Positions 21,593 through 30,932 of a stretch of 58,917 nt of DNA are shown here, piece after piece. Within the stretch, counting starts at the first letter, position 1. Each line of letters begins with the position of its first letter. The notes beneath the pieces are model-generated. The model ran no database searches. It was given only the letters and a program-made list of their open reading frames with translations, and was not told the DNA's origin. The translations under genes were made by a program, and so were the position numbers. The DNA is from SAR92 clade bacterium (GTDB lineage: Bacteria; Pseudomonadota; Gammaproteobacteria; Pseudomonadales; Porticoccaceae), in NCBI GenBank assembly GCA_014381985.1, contig JACNKP010000051.1, positions 1 through 58,917 on the forward strand. Reading direction: 5' to 3'.

Positions 21593-21622
21593 TTGGGTGT
21601 AATCCGCCAGTGCCGTTATACT
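21593..21622 (+). promoter_or_regulatory. Candidate sigma-70 promoter for lptM-lysA-dapF
   Basis: TTGGGT at 21593-21598 and TATACT at 21617-21622 are separated by 18 bases and lie 25 bases upstream of the lptM start. The -10 matches the consensus at five of six positions; the -35 is weaker. A second TATAAT at 21584-21589 could serve an alternative start. Confidence 0.5.
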
Positions 21623-21646
21623 GAACCGCTTTAACAGGGGCTTTTA

Positions 21647-21787
21647 ATGAACTACACGCGCACTGCACATCTATTTTTTACGCTAATGCTGTTAGCTCTT
21701 GGTGGATGTGGAAACACTGGTGACTTGTATCTTCCTGAAGATTCATCGGAAACACACACATCAAACGTCCCACAAACAAAATCCTGA
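21647..21787 (+). CDS. lptM: Small lipoprotein, LptM/YifL-like
   Basis: A 46-codon gene encoding a short lipoprotein. The N-terminus has charged and polar residues, a hydrophobic stretch FFTLMLLALG and the lipobox LGGC with Cys21 as lipidation site. It continues GNTGDLYLPEDS, which resembles the family pattern CG-x-KGPLYFP; in E. coli LptM assists disulfide maturation of LptD in the outer-membrane LPS translocon. The lysine of that motif is replaced here, so functional identity is inferred from size, lipobox, DLYLP and the conserved place directly before lysA and opposite cyaY. The lysA start is six bases after its stop. Confidence 0.82.
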   Translation: MNYTRTAHLFFTLMLLALGGCGNTGDLYLPEDSSETHTSNVPQTKS

Positions 21788-21793
21788 GTCACT

Positions 21794-23050
21794 ATGCATA
21801 GTACTATTAGCCGCAATAACGGCGATCTTTTTATGGAAAATATCGCTCTCAATGACATTGCCGATCAGTTTGGTACGCCTTGCTATGTGTATAGCAAAAG
21901 AGCGATTGAGCTTAATTACAGTGCCTACGTTGCAGCACTGGGCGATTACCCTCATTTGGTTTGCTACGCAGTAAAATCGAACTCAAATATTGCCGTACTG
22001 CAAACCCTGGCGGCCTTGGGTGCTGGTTTTGATATAGTGTCAATCGGCGAGCTAGAGCGTGTATTGATGGCTGGTGGGGACCCAAGCAAAGTCGTATTTT
22101 CTGGCCTTGCGAAAACGGCTGACGAAATGAGTCGAGCGCTAGAAGCTGGTATTCACTGTTTTAATGTTGAGTCAGAGTCGGAACTGGTGCTTCTCAATGC
22201 CATAGCCGCAAGCCTATCAGTTAATGCGCCTGTTTCGATTCGGGTTAATCCAGATGTGGATGCCAAAACGCACCCCTATATCTCAACTGGGTTAAAAGAA
22301 GATAAATTTGGTATCGATATAGATCAAGCCTTGGGCGTCTATGAACGTGCGGCTCAGATGGACAACATCGACCTAATCGGCGTCGACTGCCATATAGGAT
22401 CTCAACTAACGGAAGTGAAGCCATTTCTCGATGCCATGGCACGGCTGTTAATTCTTGTTGATCAGCTAGCTGAGCGAGACATACCTCTCGCGCACATAGA
22501 TATTGGTGGTGGTCTTGGTGTGCGTTATCAGAATGAGCAAACTCTGTCAGTGGGTGACTATATGGCCGAATTGCTTCCACTTTTGGCGCAACGCAATGAA
22601 ACACTCATTTTGGAGCCGGGTCGTTCAATAACGGCAAATGCCGGGGTGCTCCTTACCCGCGTGCAATACCTTAAGTCCAATGACCACAAAAATTTCGCTA
22701 TTGTTAATGCCGCGATGAACGATATGCTGCGTCCATCTTTATATCAAGCTTGGATGGATATCCAACCAATTTCAACTCATTCTGATAGTGAAGAAAAGGT
22801 TTATGATGTAGTAGGTCCCGTCTGTGAAAGCGGTGATTTTTTAGGTAAAGATCGCACATTATCGATTAGTGAAGGTGACTACCTCTGTCTTTTTTCTGCC
22901 GGATCCTACGGTTTTGTGATGAGTTCTAACTATAATAGTCGTCCTCGGGTAGCAGAAATTATGGTTGCCGGTGAACAGGTTCATCTTATTCGTCAGCGAG
23001 AAACGCTGAGAGACTTGGTTAGAGGAGAGCAACTTTTGCCGGTCAGTTGA
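21794..23050 (+). CDS. lysA: Diaminopimelate decarboxylase
   Basis: LysA decarboxylates meso-diaminopimelate to lysine with pyridoxal phosphate. The 418-residue protein has the PLP lysine K61 in VCYAVKSNSNIAVL, the substrate/PLP residues in GVDCHIGSQLTE and IDIGGGLGVRY, LEPGRSITANAGVL, and VVGPVCESGDFLGKDR with the catalytic cysteine from the partner subunit. YGFVMSSNYNSRPRVAE near the C-terminus is typical. It follows lptM by six bases and precedes dapF, completing a lysine/diaminopimelate pair. Confidence 0.97.
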   Translation: MHSTISRNNGDLFMENIALNDIADQFGTPCYVYSKRAIELNYSAYVAALGDYPHLVCYAVKSNSNIAVLQTLAALGAGFDIVSIGELERVLMAGGDPSKVVFSGLAKTADEMSRALEAGIHCFNVESESELVLLNAIAASLSVNAPVSIRVNPDVDAKTHPYISTGLKEDKFGIDIDQALGVYERAAQMDNIDLIGVDCHIGSQLTEVKPFLDAMARLLILVDQLAERDIPLAHIDIGGGLGVRYQNEQTLSVGDYMAELLPLLAQRNETLILEPGRSITANAGVLLTRVQYLKSNDHKNFAIVNAAMNDMLRPSLYQAWMDIQPISTHSDSEEKVYDVVGPVCESGDFLGKDRTLSISEGDYLCLFSAGSYGFVMSSNYNSRPRVAEIMVAGEQVHLIRQRETLRDLVRGEQLLPVS

Positions 23051-23076
23051 TCGTCGATTTGTTGAGAAAAAATATT

Positions 23077-23907
23077 ATGCTCATGAAATTCACGAAGATG
23101 CACGGCCTCGGCAATGACTTCGTTGTTATTGATGCTGTCACCCAAAATGTACACGTCACAGGAGCGATGGCCAGACGTCTTTCAGACAGGCATTTAGGTA
23201 TCGGCTGTGATCAGGTGCTTATTGTCGAGCCACCTTCAGATAAAACCCTAGACTTCGACTACAAAATATTTAATAACGATGGCGGAGAAGCTGAACAGTG
23301 CGGCAATGGTGCGCGATGTTTGGCACGCTTTATTAGGGACCGCCGTTTATCAGGCAAAGAAACCGTGCGAGTCAAAACCATGAATCGCGTTATCTTGCTG
23401 ACCATCACTAAAGACAAATCGATTTCAGTTGACATGGGTATACCGGGTTTAGAGCCAAGTGATGTCCCCTTCATTGAGACCACGCGCTCGAACGCCTATG
23501 CCATTAATATTAATAGCCAGCAATTCGATATTGCCGCAATTTCCATGGGTAATCCTCATGCGGTTATTTTTGTAGACAATCTCGATAGTGCGCCAGTTAG
23601 TGTGATAGGCCAAGAACTACAAAGCCATAGCCAGTTTCCAAAGCAAGTCAATGTGGGGTTTGCCCAGGTCATAAATCGTCAACATTTAAAGCTTCGTGTT
23701 TATGAACGTGGTGTTGGTGAGACTCAAGCCTGTGGCACAGGAGCCTGCGCAGCCGGTGTCGCTGCAATTCAGCAAGGATTAGTGGATTCTCCGGTGCGCG
23801 TTGAGTTAACCGGTGGCGAGCTTCATATAAACTGGCCAGGAGAGGGCCAGCCCCTTATCATGGCAGGGCCAGCGGTCACTACCTATGAAGGACGAATTAA
23901 AATATGA
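23077..23907 (+). CDS. dapF: Diaminopimelate epimerase
   Basis: DapF interconverts LL- and meso-diaminopimelate without a cofactor, using two cysteines. Both are present: Cys75 in DGGEAEQCGNGARCLARF and the second in GVGETQACGTGACAAGVAA. The N-terminus FTKMHGLGNDFVVIDAVTQN is diagnostic. The frame opens at a TTG (23047) overlapping lysA, but the ATG at 23077 has GAGA at a usable distance and gives 276 residues; ATG at 23083 would match most annotated homologues equally well. Its stop overlaps the next gene by four bases. Confidence 0.95.
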   Translation: MLMKFTKMHGLGNDFVVIDAVTQNVHVTGAMARRLSDRHLGIGCDQVLIVEPPSDKTLDFDYKIFNNDGGEAEQCGNGARCLARFIRDRRLSGKETVRVKTMNRVILLTITKDKSISVDMGIPGLEPSDVPFIETTRSNAYAININSQQFDIAAISMGNPHAVIFVDNLDSAPVSVIGQELQSHSQFPKQVNVGFAQVINRQHLKLRVYERGVGETQACGTGACAAGVAAIQQGLVDSPVRVELTGGELHINWPGEGQPLIMAGPAVTTYEGRIKI

Positions 23908-24605
23908 GTACCGAAAAACCAACCGACATAAGTGTTAAGCAGGTACGCGGTTACCTTCGAGATAATCCCTCTTTCTTTGATGAAAATCCAGATATCCTTG
24001 AGACTATGATCGTGCCGCATAACACTGAGGGTGCAGTATCTCTCATTGAGAGACAGCTAGCTGTCTTGCGCAGTCGCAACAGCGAAATGAAAGAGCAACT
24101 CGACAGTCTATATAGCACGGCTCAAGAAAATGAGATGATGTTTGAAAAGACCAATCACTTAATATCTGGCCTGCTCGAAGCCAATAATCTTGGTGCATTA
24201 ATAGAGTCTTTATATGAGAGTCTAGGCTCAGATTATGGTGTTGAAGCTTATAGTTTGACTCTTTTTGGCGATGAAGTGAATCTACCTAAGAGTATGGCTC
24301 AAATCTCAAGTCCGGATAAAGCCCATAAGGTTATTGCTTCGATATTGTCCACATCTGGCGCGGTCTGCGGTCAATTGGGGGCCTCTGAAATGAACTTTCT
24401 ATTCGGTGACCATAAAAATTTCTTAGGCTCTGCGGCCACAGTCGTTTTGGGCCAAGATAGTAAGTTAGGTGTTTTAGCGCTTGGTAACAGTGATCCGCAT
24501 TTTTACCAAAATGACATGGGTACAATATTCCTAGATTACCTTGCCGAGGTACTCAGCCGCTTGCTCCCACAGTATTTAAAATCACGGAACAAACAAAAGA
24601 AATAA
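23904..24605 (+). CDS. DUF484 family protein (GAF-like)
   Basis: A 233-residue member of DUF484. The N-terminus VRGYLRDNPSFFDENPDIL is the family hallmark, followed by a helical segment (IERQLAVLRSRNSEMKEQL, possible coiled coil at about 45-75) and a GAF-like sensory domain. Its role is unknown; genes of this family normally sit between dapF and the recombinase gene xerC. Here xerC is missing: the stop codon directly abuts the stop of rnr on the other strand. Translation is coupled to dapF by an ATGA overlap. Confidence 0.88.
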   Translation: MSTEKPTDISVKQVRGYLRDNPSFFDENPDILETMIVPHNTEGAVSLIERQLAVLRSRNSEMKEQLDSLYSTAQENEMMFEKTNHLISGLLEANNLGALIESLYESLGSDYGVEAYSLTLFGDEVNLPKSMAQISSPDKAHKVIASILSTSGAVCGQLGASEMNFLFGDHKNFLGSAATVVLGQDSKLGVLALGNSDPHFYQNDMGTIFLDYLAEVLSRLLPQYLKSRNKQKK

Positions 24606-27062
24606 TCAGCTGTTTTTAGGCCCTTTATTTTTAACCTGTTTTTTCGCACCAAACTTACGTCTCTTAGATGCACCAGGACTTCCTTTATCATTAGATGACT
24701 TTCCTTGTGCCGACTTGCTTCGTCCTTTTTTCTTCTTTTTATGTTCAGCCGCCAGCTGATCAGTCTTTGCAGAGACTTTTGGCTTTTTCGTGTTTTTGCT
24801 TTTTCCTGAAAATTGAGAACCCTCGCTTGCAGCATCATCTAATTCAAAATCAATCTTTCTCTCTTCTAGATTCACCCGAACCAATCGAACACTAAGCTTT
24901 TGTCCTAAGCGAAATATCCGCCCTGTTCGCTCGCCCACCATCCGATGATGCGCCGCCTCATGATGGTAATAATCTTTGGGTAATCCTGTCACATGGATTA
25001 ACCCCTCAACGTAAAGATCATCTAACATCACGAACAAGCCAAACCCGGTTACAGCACTAACAACTCCAGTGTATCGTTCGCCCACTCGCTCCATTAGATA
25101 TTCGCACTTCAGCCAATTAACCACGTCTCTAGTAGCTTCATCGGCGCGACGTTCAGTAACCGACAAATGCTCTCCCACTTGGTCTAACCGCTCTGTGGTG
25201 TAAGGGTAAATGGTCGCTTGATCAAGAGGCTTAGCACCCTCGGCCCGATAAACATTAGGTCGTTTTTTTGCACTACGGATTAAATAACGAATAGCACGAT
25301 GTACTAATAAATCAGCATAGCGCCTAATCGGCGAAGTGAAGTGAGTATAGGCCTCAAACGCTAAACCAAAGTGACCTAAATTGTCGGGCTGATACACAGC
25401 CTGACTCATTGACCGTAGCAATACCGACTGAATAACCGATGCATCATCACGACCTTTTGCCGAGCGAAGTACACGTTGATAATCTTCAGGTTGCGGATCC
25501 TGTCCGCCCCCCAAGCCAATACCCAATTCAGCTAAGAAGTCTCGTACTGACTTTAGACGATCTTCACTGGGTCCTTCATGTACTCTGTACAGGGCTGGGA
25601 TATCGACTTTTTCAAGAAATTTTGCCGAACACACATTGGCGCAAAGCATGCATTCTTCAATTAAACGATGGGCCGCAGTGCGATCAACTGGGATAATTTG
25701 ACTAATTTTTCGTTGTCCATCAAACAGAATTCGAGTTTCTTGTGAATCAAAATCTATTGCACCGCGCTTCGCTCTGCGTTTGTGTAGGATTTGATACAAA
25801 TCATGCAAGGCATCGACCTGCGGGGTAATAGCCGAAAATTGTTTCCTAATACCAGAATCGTCGCTATTGCCTTGTTCGGCAATAAGCTGTGCAACCTGTG
25901 TATAGGTCATCCTTGCATGCGAATGCATTACAGCTTCAGAAAACTGGTATCCAGTAATATCGCCTTGGGCATTAATTTTCATCTCACACACCATGCACAG
26001 ACGATCTTCCGCTGGATTAAGCGAACATAAACCATTGGATAACTTCTCAGGCAGCATCGGTACCACATGATTTGGGAAATACACTGAATTACCGCGTTCA
26101 GACGCCTCGATATCAAGAGCCGAGCCAACAGACACGTAATGGGAAACATCAGCAATAGCTACGATTAATCGCCAACCGCCTCCAGACTGTGGTTCACAAA
26201 ACACAGCATCATCAAAATCTCTAGCGTCTTCCCCGTCAATTGTTATTAGTGGGGTAGCTCTTAAATCGACCCTAGCCTTGATGTCAGTTACACGTTCAGG
26301 GATTTTAGCTGTTTGGGCAGCAACTTCATCATTCCATTGATACGGTATACCGTAATTACGAATTGACATCTCCACTTCAAGGCCTGGATCAAGGTGCTCA
26401 CCGAGAACCTCATTAATCGACCCTACAGGGAGGTTTTTACGAGATGGTGGCTCGATAATATCTACAACCACAATCTGACCGGGTTTAGCGCCATTAAGCT
26501 TATCCAATGGCACCATTATGTCTTGGCTTACTCGGGGATTATCAGCGCGCACGAAATGAATTCCACTTTCACTAAAATACCGGCCCACTAGCTGAAGAGT
26601 ATTTCTCTCTACTACATCGACTAAACTTCCATCAGGCCGTCCACGTCGATCCCAGCCGGCGATTCGTACGAGTACGATATCCCCATCAAATACACGGCGC
26701 ATCTGTGTGCTAGAAAGATAAATATCTTCGCCACCGCCTTGGGCGGGCTTAACAAAACCATATCCCTCTGGATGTCCAATAACTCTGCCTTTCACTAAAT
26801 TAAGCTTATCTAAGGTCCCGTAACCATCACGCCGATTTCTGGCCACTTGACCGTCGCGCTCCATAGCTCTTAAACGCCGACGCAGTGCCTCAATTTGCTC
26901 TTCATCTTCAAGATTCAGAGCCACACAAATTTCTTTGTGGGTAAGAGGACCAACACTTTCACTTAAGTAATCAATTATAAATTCTCTACTCGGAATAGGC
27001 TTTTCATATTTATCAGCCTCTCTCATCGCAAAGGGATCAGGATTATTTGGTTTTTTACGCAT
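24606..27062 (-). CDS. rnr: Ribonuclease R
   Basis: RNase R is a processive 3'-5' exoribonuclease that degrades structured RNA and helps in rRNA quality control and cold adaptation. The 818 residues contain an N-terminal winged-helix (REFIIDYLSESVGPLTHKEI), cold-shock domains (EGYGFVKPAQGGGEDIYL), the RNB catalytic domain with ITIDGEDARDFDDAVFCE, HFTSPIRRYADLLVHR at its end, an S1 domain (GERYTGVVSAVTGFGLFVML) and a Lys/Ser-rich tail from about 735. The rlmB methyltransferase gene usually found downstream is absent. Its start overlaps a possible 42-codon leader frame. Confidence 0.97.
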   Translation of the reverse strand: MRKKPNNPDPFAMREADKYEKPIPSREFIIDYLSESVGPLTHKEICVALNLEDEEQIEALRRRLRAMERDGQVARNRRDGYGTLDKLNLVKGRVIGHPEGYGFVKPAQGGGEDIYLSSTQMRRVFDGDIVLVRIAGWDRRGRPDGSLVDVVERNTLQLVGRYFSESGIHFVRADNPRVSQDIMVPLDKLNGAKPGQIVVVDIIEPPSRKNLPVGSINEVLGEHLDPGLEVEMSIRNYGIPYQWNDEVAAQTAKIPERVTDIKARVDLRATPLITIDGEDARDFDDAVFCEPQSGGGWRLIVAIADVSHYVSVGSALDIEASERGNSVYFPNHVVPMLPEKLSNGLCSLNPAEDRLCMVCEMKINAQGDITGYQFSEAVMHSHARMTYTQVAQLIAEQGNSDDSGIRKQFSAITPQVDALHDLYQILHKRRAKRGAIDFDSQETRILFDGQRKISQIIPVDRTAAHRLIEECMLCANVCSAKFLEKVDIPALYRVHEGPSEDRLKSVRDFLAELGIGLGGGQDPQPEDYQRVLRSAKGRDDASVIQSVLLRSMSQAVYQPDNLGHFGLAFEAYTHFTSPIRRYADLLVHRAIRYLIRSAKKRPNVYRAEGAKPLDQATIYPYTTERLDQVGEHLSVTERRADEATRDVVNWLKCEYLMERVGERYTGVVSAVTGFGLFVMLDDLYVEGLIHVTGLPKDYYHHEAAHHRMVGERTGRIFRLGQKLSVRLVRVNLEERKIDFELDDAASEGSQFSGKSKNTKKPKVSAKTDQLAAEHKKKKKGRSKSAQGKSSNDKGSPGASKRRKFGAKKQVKNKGPKNS

Positions 27063-27183
27063 ATTTTTTTATCGAAAGTAGGGTCAAAGTGAACGTCAGG
27101 AAGTTACGTTGACCTAATCGCACTCCATCTTGCCTAAGTCTATGCTTTAACAGCCCTTGAGTAAAAGGAATTGTGCTCGGCAT
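27055..27183 (-). CDS. Possible 42-residue leader ORF overlapping the rnr start
   Basis: ATG at 27183 opens a 42-codon frame (start MPSTIPFTQGLLKHRLRQDG, end LSIKKYA) whose TAA overlaps the rnr start by eight bases (ATGCGTAA). An AAGGG lies about ten bases upstream. The product is basic and matches no family I know. The frame could be chance, or a translated leader coupled to rnr. A 6-base inverted repeat GGTCAA and TTGACC (from 27072 to about 27114) lies within it. Confidence 0.25.
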   Translation of the reverse strand: MPSTIPFTQGLLKHRLRQDGVRLGQRNFLTFTLTLLSIKKYA

Positions 27184-27279
27184 GTTAACAATACCCTTAG
27201 CACTAAGAGCCATCAGGCATAGGATTCTTTGAACAATAAGCAGAGAGCCGATTTATATTTTCCTTGAATATTCGCGCAC

Positions 27280-27307
27280 AAAAAAGGCGACCTTATCAGT
27301 CGCCTTT
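27280..27307 (-). terminator. Rho-independent terminator of the rpsP-rplS operon
   Basis: On the minus strand GGCGAC, a seven-base loop and GTCGCC are followed directly by six T (plus-strand A at 27280-27285). It lies about 23 bases beyond the rplS stop. The other side carries three T, so weak activity in the opposite direction is possible. Confidence 0.9.
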
Positions 27308-27329
27308 CTCGTTGGAAAATAATCAGGGA

Positions 27330-27686
27330 TTAACCTAATTTTTCCTTGATGCGTGCTGATCGACCTGAACGCTCACGCAAGTAGTATAGCTTGGCTCTAC
27401 GAACCGCTCCTCGGCGCTTAACTTCAATACTGTCAACCAATGGGCTATAGGTCTGGAAAGTACGCTCCACACCAATGCCATTAGAGATTTTACGCACAGT
27501 GAAGGCTGAATTAAGCTGGCGATTACGCTTTGCCAGAACCACACCCTCAAATGCCTGAAGACGTTCGCGCGTGCCCTCTTTTACCTTTACCTGAACAACA
27601 ACGGTGTCACCGGGGCTAAAGTCAGGGATTTCTTTACCCATCTGCTCCTTCTCAATCGCAGCGATAATAGATGTTTTATTAGTCAT
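27330..27686 (-). CDS. rplS: 50S ribosomal protein L19
   Basis: L19 sits at the 30S-50S interface of the ribosome. The 118-residue product has [60 protein letters not shown] and the basic C-terminal [20 protein letters not shown]. The frame extends upstream to 27725, but the ATG at 27686 preceded by GAGGAG fits the family N-terminus ([16 protein letters not shown]). It is the last gene of rpsP-rimM-trmD-rplS. Confidence 0.97.
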   Translation of the reverse strand: MTNKTSIIAAIEKEQMGKEIPDFSPGDTVVVQVKVKEGTRERLQAFEGVVLAKRNRQLNSAFTVRKISNGIGVERTFQTYSPLVDSIEVKRRGAVRRAKLYYLRERSGRSARIKEKLG

Positions 27687-27758
27687 TTCTTGCTCCTCAA
27701 TTTTCATTGGTTGGTGGAAAACCACCTGATTTAGAGCTCTGTACAGAGAGGATGAACA

Positions 27759-28511
27759 TTATCCGTTGCCATCATCTGCCAGCGCAGCACTCACTTCCTT
27801 GAGTAATGCCTGTTGCTCTTTAGTAAGCTCCAGGCGATCCAGTAATTCGGGTCTTCTTTGTTGAGTCCGCAATAAAGATTGCTGCAGCCTCCAACGTCTA
27901 ATTCTTTCATGATCACCTGAGAGTAAAACCTCTGGGACCCTTTCCCCCTCATAAAACTCAGGTCGGGTGAAATGTGGGCAATCTAACAACCCTTGGGCAA
28001 AGGAATCTTGCTCTGCCGAATCCTCATGGCCGAGCGCTCCAGGAATTTTTCGTATCAGAGCATCCAACAAAACCATTGCTGGCAACTCTCCACCACTGAG
28101 AACATAGTCTCCAATAGACCATTCCTCATCAATCTCAAGCTCAACTAAACGCTCATCGATACCTTCATACCGACCAGCGATTAAAATCAAATTTCGCATC
28201 TCAGCAAATTGGTTAATCGCCTGTTGATCTAAAACCTTGCCTTGAGGTGACAAATAAACCACCAAAGCCTGCCCATCCATCCACTGCTTAGCTTCCGCAA
28301 TGGCTCTTCGTAGAGGCTCAACCAGCATTACCATGCCTGGCCCACCCCCGTAAGGTCGATCATCTACAGTTTGATGTCGATCCTCAGTAAAATCTCTCGG
28401 GTTAAAACTAGCCACCTCTACTAACCCGTTTTTTACGGCACGGCCACTTATTCCATAAGCAGTGACCGCTTCAAACATTTCTGGAAATAGGGTAATGAAT
28501 GCAATTTTCAT
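27759..28511 (-). CDS. trmD: tRNA (guanine(37)-N1)-methyltransferase
   Basis: TrmD methylates G37 next to the anticodon of several tRNAs to prevent frameshifting. The 250-residue SPOUT protein has [37 protein letters not shown], the knot region [20 protein letters not shown] and the catalytic [17 protein letters not shown], followed by [20 protein letters not shown]. It is encoded in the conserved order rpsP-rimM-trmD-rplS, 28 bases after rimM. Confidence 0.98.
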   Translation of the reverse strand: MKIAFITLFPEMFEAVTAYGISGRAVKNGLVEVASFNPRDFTEDRHQTVDDRPYGGGPGMVMLVEPLRRAIAEAKQWMDGQALVVYLSPQGKVLDQQAINQFAEMRNLILIAGRYEGIDERLVELEIDEEWSIGDYVLSGGELPAMVLLDALIRKIPGALGHEDSAEQDSFAQGLLDCPHFTRPEFYEGERVPEVLLSGDHERIRRWRLQQSLLRTQQRRPELLDRLELTKEQQALLKEVSAALADDGNG

Positions 28512-28539
28512 TAATCTTACCTCTGTTAAAGGTACAGAC

Positions 28540-29082
28540 TTAAAACTGCGGATCCCAGATCACATCGATCCTTTTAGCCTCTAAGTCCACGTCCCTCACA
28601 AACTGCTTGGTATAGGGAATGGCTCGTTCTTCGCGATCAATAGCGCCGCTGTTCCCTTTCACCAGTAACACGTCATTGGCGCCAGTCTCCATAAGAGACT
28701 TAACTACCCCAAGGCTGTATTGCTGATTTTCAAAGTAGCTGACAACGGATAGACCGACTAACTGATGCCAATAAAACTCTGTGCTGTCTAAGCTAGGCAG
28801 AAGTTGTTGCTCTATTAAGATGTCGTGATTGCACCATGTTTTAGCTACATCGCGGTCATCAACATCTTTTAAATGAACAACAATACCGTCAGCGTGACGC
28901 TTCCAATCATCTACAATTAACTTCAGCAAACCCTGATCAGTATCAATCCACCAAGGCTGATAATCTAATAAGCCTTCGACTTGGTCAGTGTATGAGAATA
29001 CTTTCACCCACCCTCGAACACCAAATACTGATGTTATACGACCAACAACTAGCATTTCTGAGACCTGTTCGCTGCTAGTCAT
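28540..29082 (-). CDS. rimM: Ribosome maturation factor RimM
   Basis: RimM binds S19 and assists maturation of the 30S head. The 180-residue protein contains the N-terminal RimM domain ([20 protein letters not shown]) and a C-terminal PRC-barrel ([20 protein letters not shown] through [20 protein letters not shown]). I chose ATG at 29082 with an AGGTG five bases before it; the GTG two codons upstream falls too close to that Shine-Dalgarno. It lies 17 bases after rpsP. Confidence 0.95.
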   Translation of the reverse strand: MTSSEQVSEMLVVGRITSVFGVRGWVKVFSYTDQVEGLLDYQPWWIDTDQGLLKLIVDDWKRHADGIVVHLKDVDDRDVAKTWCNHDILIEQQLLPSLDSTEFYWHQLVGLSVVSYFENQQYSLGVVKSLMETGANDVLLVKGNSGAIDREERAIPYTKQFVRDVDLEAKRIDVIWDPQF

Positions 29083-29099
29083 AGACACACCTGCACTTA

Positions 29100-29351
29100 T
29101 TAGGCTGCTTGTTTAGCGGCCTCTTTAAGAAGCGCTGATACGCGATCACTAACCTGAGCACCTTGACCCTGCCAGTAACTAGCGCGCTCCAGATCAACGC
29201 GTAAACGCTCCTCTGCACCACGGGCAATTGGGTTGAAAAAGCCAATACGCTCAATGTAACGCGCATCACGGGCATTTCGTGAGTCTGAAACCGTAATATG
29301 ATAGAAGGGGCGTTTTTTTGCGCCACCACGAGCCAATCTAATTGTAACCAT
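29100..29351 (-). CDS. rpsP: 30S ribosomal protein S16
   Basis: S16 is a primary binder of 16S rRNA in the 5' domain of the small subunit. The 83 residues begin [20 protein letters not shown] and continue [20 protein letters not shown], which is diagnostic. Length matches E. coli (82). It is the first gene of its operon; the promoter must lie in the 192 bases between it and ffh. Confidence 0.98.
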   Translation of the reverse strand: MVTIRLARGGAKKRPFYHITVSDSRNARDARYIERIGFFNPIARGAEERLRVDLERASYWQGQGAQVSDRVSALLKEAAKQAA

Positions 29352-29543
29352 TTACTAAAATCCTGTGTTCGAGCAGCACTATCGCCAATCTCGATGCTTT
29401 TACTAGAGAATCTTTTAACTTAAGGACTCTCTTGAAAGGCGCGGTATGGTACGTCAAAAGAGTTTAAAATGAAACTAATTTTAGGTAAAAATTTAGCTTT
29501 AGTTGTCTAGACACTTAGGCCTAATAACACTCGTAGAGATCAA
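29352..29543 (-). promoter_or_regulatory. rpsP leader/ffh downstream region
   Basis: This 192-base gap holds the 5' leader of the rpsP operon. A hairpin with one mismatch (arms 29406-29416 and 29422-29431, five-base loop) lies about 55 bases upstream of rpsP and could be a leader element. No terminator is evident after ffh, so some read-through from ffh is possible. A TTGACG occurs on the minus strand near 29454-29459 without a good -10 partner. Confidence 0.4.
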
Positions 29544-30932
29544 TTAAAATCTAGGGAAACCGCCTGGTGGATTTCCTTCTCCTGATCCCATCATTCCGCT
29601 CATACCACGCATCATATTTTGCATGCCCTTACCTTTCATTTTCTTCATCATCTTACCCATTTGCTTATGTTGCTTGAGAAGTCGATTAAGGTCTTGAATA
29701 CTAGTCCCCGAACCCATGGTTATACGCCTCTTCCGAGAGCCATTAAGTATATCCGGGTTACTCCGCTCTTTTGGAGTCATTGAGTTAATAATACATTCCA
29801 TGCGCTCAAACTGATTAGATGCATTGGCCTGCTGCGCCATTTGGGCCATATTCCCCATGCCCGGCAGCTTGTCCATCAGCCCCGCCATACCACCCATATT
29901 TTTCATTTGTTGCAATTGATCTCGCAAATCTTCTAAATCAAACCGCTTACCCTTAACCACTTTTTGGGCAAGTTTCTCAGCTTTTTTCTTGTCAACTTTC
30001 CGCTCAACATCCTCTATTAATGAAAGTACATCACCCATACCTAGTATTCGAGAGGCAATACGCTCTGGATGGAAAGGCTCTAAAGCATCTGTTTTCTCTC
30101 CGACCCCAAGAAACTTAATCGGCTTACCCGTAACATGCCTTACTGACAGCGCCGCACCACCCCGTGCATCACCATCAACTTTCGTTAAGATAATGCCGGT
30201 AAGCGACAGCGCCTGATTAAATGCCTGTGCTGTATTGACCGCATCCTGTCCAATCATGGCATCAATAACAAACAAAGTTTCTACAGGCTTAGCAACACCA
30301 TGGATTTCTTTTATCTCTGACATCATCTCGCCATCGATATGCAAGCGACCTGCGGTATCAACAATTAGCACATCAATAAATTGAGTTTTCGCCGCAGCGA
30401 TAGCGGCCTTAACAATAGCTACAGGTTTCTGATCTGGCTGGCTTGGAAAGAACTCCGCACTGACCTCTGCCGCCAACATTTTAAGCTGTTCTATTGCCGC
30501 AGGACGATAAATGTCAGCCGAAACCACCATAACCTTCTTTTTTTCTCGCTCTCGTAAATAGCGAGATAATTTAGCTACCGATGTTGTTTTACCCGCACCC
30601 TGTAATCCAGCCATTAGGATCACAGCAGGTGGTTGAACGGCTAAATCAAGGGACTCATTACTCTCCCCCATGACATTTTCAAGTTCATTTTGCACAATTT
30701 TTAGAAATTGCTGCCCAGGGTTAAGGCTACTATTAACTTCTTGCCCTAGAGCCCTATCTTTTACTTGCCCCACAAAAGCTTTAACTACCGGCAGAGCGAC
30801 ATCTGCCTCAAGAAGAGCCATTCGCACTTCGCGCAATGTTTCTTGTATGTTTTTTTCACTTAGACTACCTTTACCCGATATTTTTTTGAGACTCTGGGTA
30901 AGACGATCACTCAAATTTTCAAACATAGCCAT
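29544..30932 (-). CDS. ffh: Signal recognition particle protein Ffh
   Basis: Ffh with 4.5S RNA delivers nascent inner-membrane proteins to FtsY. The 462-residue GTPase has the N domain (FENLSDRLTQSLKKISGKGS), G1 GLQGAGKTTSVAKLSRYL, DTAGRLHIDGEMM, LTKVDGDARGGAALS and the methionine-rich M domain (KQMGKMMKKMKGKGMQNMMR) that binds RNA and signal sequences. I use ATG at 30932 (MAMFENL), nine bases after AGGA; ATG at 30926 is the usual family start and equally possible. It is divergent from the CcsA-like gene, as in many gammaproteobacteria. Confidence 0.97.
   Translation of the reverse strand: MAMFENLSDRLTQSLKKISGKGSLSEKNIQETLREVRMALLEADVALPVVKAFVGQVKDRALGQEVNSSLNPGQQFLKIVQNELENVMGESNESLDLAVQPPAVILMAGLQGAGKTTSVAKLSRYLREREKKKVMVVSADIYRPAAIEQLKMLAAEVSAEFFPSQPDQKPVAIVKAAIAAAKTQFIDVLIVDTAGRLHIDGEMMSEIKEIHGVAKPVETLFVIDAMIGQDAVNTAQAFNQALSLTGIILTKVDGDARGGAALSVRHVTGKPIKFLGVGEKTDALEPFHPERIASRILGMGDVLSLIEDVERKVDKKKAEKLAQKVVKGKRFDLEDLRDQLQQMKNMGGMAGLMDKLPGMGNMAQMAQQANASNQFERMECIINSMTPKERSNPDILNGSRKRRITMGSGTSIQDLNRLLKQHKQMGKMMKKMKGKGMQNMMRGMSGMMGSGEGNPPGGFPRF

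Noticed and set aside
27063-27329. Possible tRNA or rlmB remnant between rnr and rplS
   Set aside because: Checked for a tRNA-Leu-like or methyltransferase fragment because these neighbour rnr in relatives; no T-loop, anticodon stem or coding similarity was found.
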